DNA from: CAZRGV01 sp964599655
GTDB lineage: Bacteria > Planctomycetota > Planctomycetia > Isosphaerales > Isosphaeraceae
Reading direction: 5' to 3'
Assembly: GCA_964599655.1 (NCBI GenBank)
Contig: CAZRGV010000114.1
Location: forward strand, 1 to 20,558
Length of the DNA stretch: 20,558 bases
Shown here piece by piece: positions 15,813 to 20,558 of this stretch; the first letter of the stretch is position 1; each line of letters begins with the position of its first letter. Under the pieces are notes generated by a model. That model did not search any database. It saw only the letters and a list, made by a program, of their open reading frames with translations, and was not told the DNA's origin. The translations under genes were made by a program, and so were the position numbers.

Positions 15813-17136
15813 ATGAAGTTCTGCATGCTCACGACGTTTTTTGGGCCGCACAGTTTCGGCGGCGACGCGGCGTTTGTCGACCGGCTTTCCCGGGCCCTGG
15901 TGGGTCGGGGGCATGAGGTCCATGTGATCTACTGCCGTGATGCGTTCAACCTGGTTCGCGCGGGGCAGTCGCCAAGGCCGTATGAACCGCCCCCCGGCGT
16001 GGTGATTCATCCGCTGTCGAGTCTGGGCGGGCCGCTCTCGCCGCTGGCCACGCACCAGACGGGTCATCCGGTGTTCAAGGCCCGAGCGATCGCTCGGCTT
16101 CTGCGACGGATCGGACCCGACGTTGTGCATTTTCATAATCTTTCGCTGATCGGAGGGCCGGGTCTGCTCCGGATGCCTGTGCCCGGCGCCGTGAAGCTGA
16201 TGACGACGCATGAGCACTGGCTTGCCTGTCCGTTGCACGTTCTCTGGAAGTTCGACCGCGAGGTATGCGAGACCCCGTCGTGTACATCGTGCTGTCTTCA
16301 GGCCGGCAAGCCGCCGCAGTTTTGGAGGAGGACGGACTTGCTCGACCGTTCGCTCCGACATCTCGATGCGTTGATCTGCCCGAGCCGCTCGACCCAACAC
16401 GAGCATGCTCGACGCGGGATCCAGGTGGCGACGACCCACCTGCCCTACTTTCTGCCCGATCGGTATCCGGAATCGCCGCGGGTGGCGACGCCCTCGTTTG
16501 GCCGGCCGTACGTCGCGGCGGCCGGCCGGCTGGAGAAGATCAAGGGGTTTCAGGACGCCATCGACGCGATGCGGCACCTTCCGGGACTGGACCTGCGGAT
16601 TGCCGGCTCGGGACCGTTCGAGGGGGCGCTGCGAGAGCGGGCTCGGGGGCTCGATAACGTCCACTTCGCGGGGCGTCTCGACGGGGCTCAGGTGGCCGCG
16701 CTGTTTCGCGGGGCACGGGCGGTCGTCGTGCCGTCGCTGGTCTACGAGACGTTCGGCTACGTGGTGCTCGAAGCGTTTGCCGAGGGAACGCCGGTCGTGG
16801 TTCGTGATCTGGGTGCCTTGCCGGAATTAGTGGAAGAGAGCGACGGCGGGCTCGTGTTCGACTCACCCGAGGGCCTGGTGGAGTCGATCCAGAGAATCCT
16901 CGACGATGACGCCTTGCGTGACGAGCTTGGCGAAAATGGACGTATGTCACGGTGGGGTGTCTGGTCGGAGGCCGAGCACCTCGACCGGTATTTTGGGCTG
17001 ATCGACGCCTGCCGGCGCTCGCGTCGGGTTCGGATCGACCGGCCCCATNNNNNNNNNNNNNNNNNNNNNNNNNNNNNNNNNNNNACCGTCGAGTCGCGTC
17101 GTCGAGTCGGTCGACGTGGTGAGGGCTTCGCGATGA
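15813..17136 (+). CDS. Family 4 glycosyltransferase with cysteine motif
   Basis: A GT-B transferase of about 440 residues. The N terminus is MKFCMLTTFFGPHSFGGDAA, followed by IGPDVVHFHNLS and a HEHWLACPLHVLW segment. A cysteine group (C152, C157, C160, C161) follows, as in a known GT4 subgroup, possibly structural. The donor half has AAGRLEKIKGF and the E-x7-E site VYETFGYVVLEA (E312, E320). AAGGA lies just before the ATG (15804-15808). The N-run 17049-17084 hides the end. Read straight on, it would fuse to the methyltransferase gene. In the +1 frame after the gap it ends at TGA 17134-17136, giving the ATGA overlap used elsewhere in this operon with better G/C third positions. I chose that end. 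It is inferred and implies a gap length of 2 modulo 3. Confidence 0.82.
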
Positions 17137-17702
17137 GGTCGAGACCGGTTCGCATCAATGTCGGCTGCGGGCATGAGGTGATTCCTGGCTTCGTGAATGT
17201 GGATGTTCGCCGGGTGCCCGGTCTTGACGTGCGGGCTGACGTGCTCCGGCTTCCGTTCGCGGAGGCGAGTGTGTCGGAGGCGCGGGCGGGCTCGTTGCTG
17301 GAGCACTTCGACGACCCTTGTGATCCCCTGGACGAATTGCATCGCGTGCTCGCGCCTGAGGGGCGTCTGATCGTCCGGGTTCCGGCGCTAGGGACCAACG
17401 CCGCGCACCTCGATCCGACACACCGGTTTCTGGCCGATCTGACGCAGTGGCGCGAGATTTTGCGAGGCTATTTCGATCGAGTCCGGCTTGGCTCGGTCGG
17501 GGTCAGGTATCGCAGCCATCCGCTGTTGGTTGGGCTCCAACGGGCCTTGATCCTCGCGTTGCGGTTCCACGACCTCGGCCAGTGCTGGGTCCTCACGGCG
17601 TGCGAGAAGCGAGCCAGACCCGAGCGGCGGTTCCGGCCCTGGTGGGTTGAGGCCGCGGCAGGTCCTCGTGCTTCGAGGTTGGAAAGACTCGGGGTGCGTT
17701 GA
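17133..17702 (+). CDS. Small SAM-dependent methyltransferase
   Basis: A 189-residue protein of the short class I methyltransferase type that begins almost at motif I: INVGCGHEVIPGFVNVDV (residues 8-25). VLRLPFAEASVSEARAGSLL, FDDPCDPLDELHRVL and APEGRLIVRVPALG follow, which together match the predicted-methyltransferase group seen in glycan loci. GAGGG (17121-17125) lies seven bases before the ATG. The stop at 17700-17702 ends the rightward operon. Only 60 bp separate it from the end of the convergent GT4 gene, and no clear hairpin terminator is visible there. The acceptor is presumably the same glycan, which is inference from context. A fusion to the preceding GT4 is possible but less likely. 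Confidence 0.82.
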   Translation: MRSRPVRINVGCGHEVIPGFVNVDVRRVPGLDVRADVLRLPFAEASVSEARAGSLLEHFDDPCDPLDELHRVLAPEGRLIVRVPALGTNAAHLDPTHRFLADLTQWREILRGYFDRVRLGSVGVRYRSHPLLVGLQRALILALRFHDLGQCWVLTACEKRARPERRFRPWWVEAAAGPRASRLERLGVR

Positions 17703-17762
17703 TAAGGATTCCCACGCGACGGCTGCGGAGGCCCAATTCGTCCCGCCGAACGGTCGGAGGCG

Positions 17763-18899
17763 TCAGGACGCGGCTCGCTTCTTCCATAACATCCTCGAGG
17801 GCCCCCTGTTGGTGTTGAGGGTCGCGATTTCCTTCAACTCTTTCTTGACCGCATCGGCGAACGTCGCGGGGCGGAACCGGGCCGCATGAGCGAGGCCAAG
17901 GGCGATCAGAGCGTCGCGCTTGCGGTGATCGGTGGCGAGTGCGTGCATCGCGAACGCCAGTTGGTCGGGCGAGGCGGAGTCGAGGTACAGCGCGGCGTCG
18001 CCCCCCGATTCGATCAGAGCGCTGTTTCTCAACGTCACGACGGGGCAACCGCTGGCCATCGCCTCGACGACCGGCAGGCCGAAACCCTCGTATTCCGAGG
18101 GATAGAGGAGGCCGACGGCCGAGGCCAGTAAGCCCACGAGGACCGGTTCGCTCACATGGCCGGCATCCACGACGCCAGGTGCGTTCAGGCGATCGGACGT
18201 TGGACCGACGAAGGCCAGGCGGTGCGAGGGAAACCGGAGCCGGTGACGCTCGAAGGCGGTCAGGATGGCTGGGACGTTGCGCCTTCGGGAGCGTTTGCCC
18301 ACAAATAGGAAGAACGGTTCGGTTCCGAGTCCGAGGGCCTGTCTGGCGGCGAGGACCTCGGCCGAGTCGGGCCGAAGGGGACGGAACGTGGGGTCGGCGG
18401 TGGGGTAAATGACCCGGATGCGCTCGGGAGTGATGCCGTGGATTCGAGCGACGTCGCGCGCGGTGGCCCTCGAGGGGGCGAGAAGACGGTCGGCCTGTCT
18501 GGCGGCGCGTCGGTAGCGGGCGCCGAATCGCCAGCGGACCCATCGAGGAAAGTCGTTGGGCCGGACGTCCTGCAAGGTGTCGAAGACGACGAGCACGGTG
18601 GGCCCTCGCCAGGAGGCGGGCACGAGGTTCGTCGGGGCGAAGAGCAGGTCGCCGGGCCGTAGAATTCGTCCCAGGCCAAAGCGCTCCCAGACCAGGCCGG
18701 GCCAGCCGGGGCCGATCAGCTCGGCTCGAAGACCTTCGGCGCGAGGGACGCGATCGAGGCCGGCGGGATCGTGCAGGACGACAACGGTCTCGGACAGCGG
18801 AGGACCGGTGCGCGACCAGTCGGCGAGCAGGATTTCCAGGAATCGTCCGACGCCGGTCCGATGGGCGGTCAGGCGTCGGCCGTCAATGACCAGTCGCAT
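17763..18899 (-). CDS. Family 4 glycosyltransferase, convergent to the operon
   Basis: A 378-residue GT-B glycosyltransferase. The N terminus is MRLVIDGRRLTAHRTGVGRF, the acceptor side includes VVFDTLQDVRPNDFP and LLAPSRATARDV, and the donor side has FFLFVGKRSRRRN and the E-x7-E site EYEGFGLPVVEA (E271, E279) with GCPVVTL. It should add a sugar to a cytoplasmic acceptor and likely serves the same glycan as the operon, although it has its own promoter in the 18900-19380 region. Upstream of the ATG the minus strand reads GAGAGGGGGG, a usable ribosome binding site. It resembles the GT4 at 14402-15700 in overall layout, so the two may be old duplicates. Confidence 0.9.
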   Translation of the reverse strand: MRLVIDGRRLTAHRTGVGRFLEILLADWSRTGPPLSETVVVLHDPAGLDRVPRAEGLRAELIGPGWPGLVWERFGLGRILRPGDLLFAPTNLVPASWRGPTVLVVFDTLQDVRPNDFPRWVRWRFGARYRRAARQADRLLAPSRATARDVARIHGITPERIRVIYPTADPTFRPLRPDSAEVLAARQALGLGTEPFFLFVGKRSRRRNVPAILTAFERHRLRFPSHRLAFVGPTSDRLNAPGVVDAGHVSEPVLVGLLASAVGLLYPSEYEGFGLPVVEAMASGCPVVTLRNSALIESGGDAALYLDSASPDQLAFAMHALATDHRKRDALIALGLAHAARFRPATFADAVKKELKEIATLNTNRGPSRMLWKKRAAS

Positions 18900-19380
18900 G
18901 GCGAACCGTTCCCCCCTCTCGTGCCGAATGACCTCGCGTCGATCCGACGGGCCTGACCGGGCGGGCGAATTGTAGCGATTGAGGGGGTTTTTGCCAGTCG
19001 GCTCACCGGGATGGGGAAACTCTGGGAACCAGGACTTGACCGATCTGGTATGATCACCATGCCGACGTGATCCGCCGGGCCGTTCGGGGTTCGGGGTTCG
19101 CTTTCCGGCGATGATGTGTTAGAGTCTCTACGTTGAAACGATCCCCGCGAATGCCCCTGCCGGCTTGAGGCTGAGCTCCCCTTCGCGAGCCATTCACCGC
19201 GTTGGTCTCTCTGCGCTGACCCTCCTTTCCGCTCCCGAGTGCGGAGCGGACCTTTTCTGGCGCGACAAGGCCGACAAGGAAGCCGCGTCCAATTTCGAGG
19301 GACGACCGCTTGGGTTGTCTTCCGAGAGTCGAGTCGAGTGCCGTAAGGGGTCTGGGAACGCAAGGAGTCCGAAATTGTCG
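18900..19380. other. Divergent intergenic region, GT4 and helicase
   Basis: About 480 bp with no supported gene. A minus-strand frame (19387 down to 18869) crosses it but overlaps the starts of both flanking genes and lacks family resemblance. The half nearer the helicase holds a long leader with the hairpin at 19228-19250. TAGAGT at 19120-19125 with TTCGCT 17 bases upstream is a weak candidate promoter for the helicase. No clear promoter for the leftward gene was found. Confidence 0.5.
19228..19250 (+). terminator. Leader hairpin with T-run upstream of the helicase
   Basis: TCCGCTCC (19228-19235) pairs exactly with GGAGCGGA (19243-19250) around a seven-base loop, and CCTTTTC follows. The shape is that of a short intrinsic terminator or attenuator on the plus strand, about 130 bases before the helicase start. 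The T-run is only four bases, so termination would be partial at best. It could instead be a thermosensitive or stabilising leader structure. Confidence 0.4.
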
Positions 19381-20558
19381 ATGACAATGAATGACGGTGA
19401 TGGTAGCGGTTTTTCGGGTCTTGGCTTGAGCGACGTGGCGTTACAGGCGCTGCGGCTGGCGGGGTTCCACACCCCCAGCCCCATCCAGGCGCAGCTCATT
19501 CCGCCGGCCATGGAAGGACGCGATTGCCTGGGCAACGCCCCGACCGGTACCGGTAAGACCGGGGCGTTCCTTCTGCCCCTGATTGAAAAGATTGACGATC
19601 GAGAGCGAAGGCCGCAAGCTTTGATCTTGGTGCCGACCCGAGAGCTGGCGCACCAGGTCGGCCGGGAATTCGCCAAGTTGTCATTCGGGCGGCGTTGCCG
19701 AGCGGCGGCGGTCGTCGGCGGCGAGTCGATCCACCGGCAGATGCGACTGTTGGCCGGCGGCTGCCAGATGGTGATTGCCACGCCGGGGCGGCTGATGGAC
19801 CTGATGGATCGAGGCGCGATTTCGCTCGACGGCGTGCGGATGGTCGTGCTCGATGAGGCCGATCAGATGCTGGACATCGGTTTCCGCCCAGCCGTCGAGG
19901 CGATTCTCGACGCCGTGCCAGCCCCAAGGCAGACCCTGCTCCTCTCGGCGACCATGCCGAGGGAAGTGCGAGACCTGACGCGACGTTACCTGAACAACCC
20001 GGTCGATGTCCGGCTCATTCCCGAGAATGATGACGCGACGATTCCGGCCATTCGACAGGCGTTCGTGATGGTCCACTACGAGCAGAAGGTGGATCTCCTG
20101 TTCAGGTTGCTCGAGGACGAGCAGCCGGCGAGGGCCATCGTCTTCTGCCGCACGAAGCAAGGAGCCGACCAGATCGGCCGCATGCTTCGCACGAACGGCC
20201 ACCGGGCCGAGGCGATGCACGGCGACCTGTCCCAGGCCCAGCGAAACCGGGTTCTGCACGGCTTTCGGATGGGCCGGTTGACGACCCTCGTCGCGACCGA
20301 CGTGGTCGGCCGGGGGATCGACGTGCCCGGCATCAGCCACGTGATCAATTTTGACGTGCCGGAAGACCCCGAGCACTACGTGCACCGCATCGGCCGAACC
20401 GGCCGGATGGGTAAGGATGGCGCGGCGTTCACCTTTGTGCTTCCCGACCAGGGCAAGCTGCTCGACCAGATCGAGCGGTCGATCTGCCGGACGCTCGACC
20501 ATCACCGGATCGACGTCCACGCCGAGCGGAAGAACACCGTCCCTCCGACGAGGACGCT
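19381..20558 (+). CDS. DEAD-box ATP-dependent RNA helicase, cut by the window end
   Basis: The first 392 residues of an RNA helicase with every motif of the family: a Q motif around FSGLGLSD to TPSPIQAQ (11-38), Walker A APTGTGKT (53-60), PTRELA (85-90), TPGRL (134-138), DEAD (158-161), SAT (189-191), VFCRTKQGADQI, ATDVVGRGIDVPG, and HRIGRTGR (335-342). It unwinds short RNA duplexes using ATP, in ribosome assembly, RNA decay or cold growth. The layout is RhlE/DeaD-like, but the missing C terminus prevents a firm name. AAGGAG (19362-19367) is seven bases before an in-frame TTG (19375) and 13 before the ATG at 19381. The ATG is listed, but the TTG may be the true start. It is unrelated to the glycan genes. 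Confidence 0.93.
   Translation, partial: MTMNDGDGSGFSGLGLSDVALQALRLAGFHTPSPIQAQLIPPAMEGRDCLGNAPTGTGKTGAFLLPLIEKIDDRERRPQALILVPTRELAHQVGREFAKLSFGRRCRAAAVVGGESIHRQMRLLAGGCQMVIATPGRLMDLMDRGAISLDGVRMVVLDEADQMLDIGFRPAVEAILDAVPAPRQTLLLSATMPREVRDLTRRYLNNPVDVRLIPENDDATIPAIRQAFVMVHYEQKVDLLFRLLEDEQPARAIVFCRTKQGADQIGRMLRTNGHRAEAMHGDLSQAQRNRVLHGFRMGRLTTLVATDVVGRGIDVPGISHVINFDVPEDPEHYVHRIGRTGRMGKDGAAFTFVLPDQGKLLDQIERSICRTLDHHRIDVHAERKNTVPPTRT

Noticed and set aside
17703..17762. Bidirectional terminator between the operon end and the convergent GT4
   Set aside because: Only 3- to 4-bp complementary stretches were found, with no T-run, so no terminator is called.
18869..19387. Minus-strand frame of 172 residues between GT4 and helicase
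   Set aside because: It overlaps both gene starts, shows no family resemblance and has Arg/Ser-rich composition typical of out-of-frame high-GC sequence.

Overview
The window looks like a chromosomal segment of a high-GC planctomycete, most likely in or near the family Isosphaeraceae. This rests on the strong G/C bias at third codon positions, a Hanks-type kinase with the N-terminal leader, single membrane span and TPR tail typical of planctomycetes, a TPR-sulfotransferase fusion, and a TTGACA-N17-TAAAGT promoter. The genus is inference. No rRNA, tRNA, CRISPR array, transposase or phage gene was seen. Seven runs of N (926-949, 3881-3894, 6569-6587, 12739-12753, 13024-13046, 13756-13765, 17049-17084) all lie within or at the end of genes, and at least four shift the reading frame. 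Several genes must therefore be read in two frames joined at the gap.

Layout. 1-365: hairpins and an iterated ~41-bp palindromic element that runs into the stop of the next gene. 366-2983 (-): membrane Ser/Thr kinase with TPRs. 2984-3458: divergent intergenic region. 3459-5329 (+): TPR protein fused to a PAPS-type sulfotransferase. 5330-5749: intergenic region with a near-consensus promoter. 5750-17702 (+): a tightly packed surface-glycan operon of ten genes: membrane GT2, DUF362 protein, degenerate GT2, Gfo/Idh/MocA oxidoreductase, NodB-type deacetylase, zinc-ribbon methyltransferase, Wzx-like flippase, second methyltransferase, GT4, GT4 and third methyltransferase (eleven if each is counted separately). 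17763-18899 (-): a convergent GT4. 18900-19380: divergent intergenic region with a leader hairpin. 19381-20558 (+): DEAD-box RNA helicase, cut by the window end.

How it fits together. The glycosyltransferases would build a lipid-linked oligosaccharide on the cytoplasmic face. The oxidoreductase, methyltransferases, deacetylase and possibly the neighbouring sulfotransferase would modify the sugars, and the flippase would export the product. No Wzy polymerase, priming phosphoglycosyltransferase, Wza or Wzc is visible, so the system is either completed elsewhere or exports an unpolymerised glycan. Five junctions use ATGA start/stop overlaps (one inferred at a gap), which suggests translational coupling. 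The most unusual points are the DUF362 protein inside a glycan operon, a GT2 without the usual DxD, short A/T-third-position codon islands that carry perfect inverted repeats inside genes, and a methyltransferase whose only well-placed Shine-Dalgarno sequence points to a CTG start and sits in a small hairpin.
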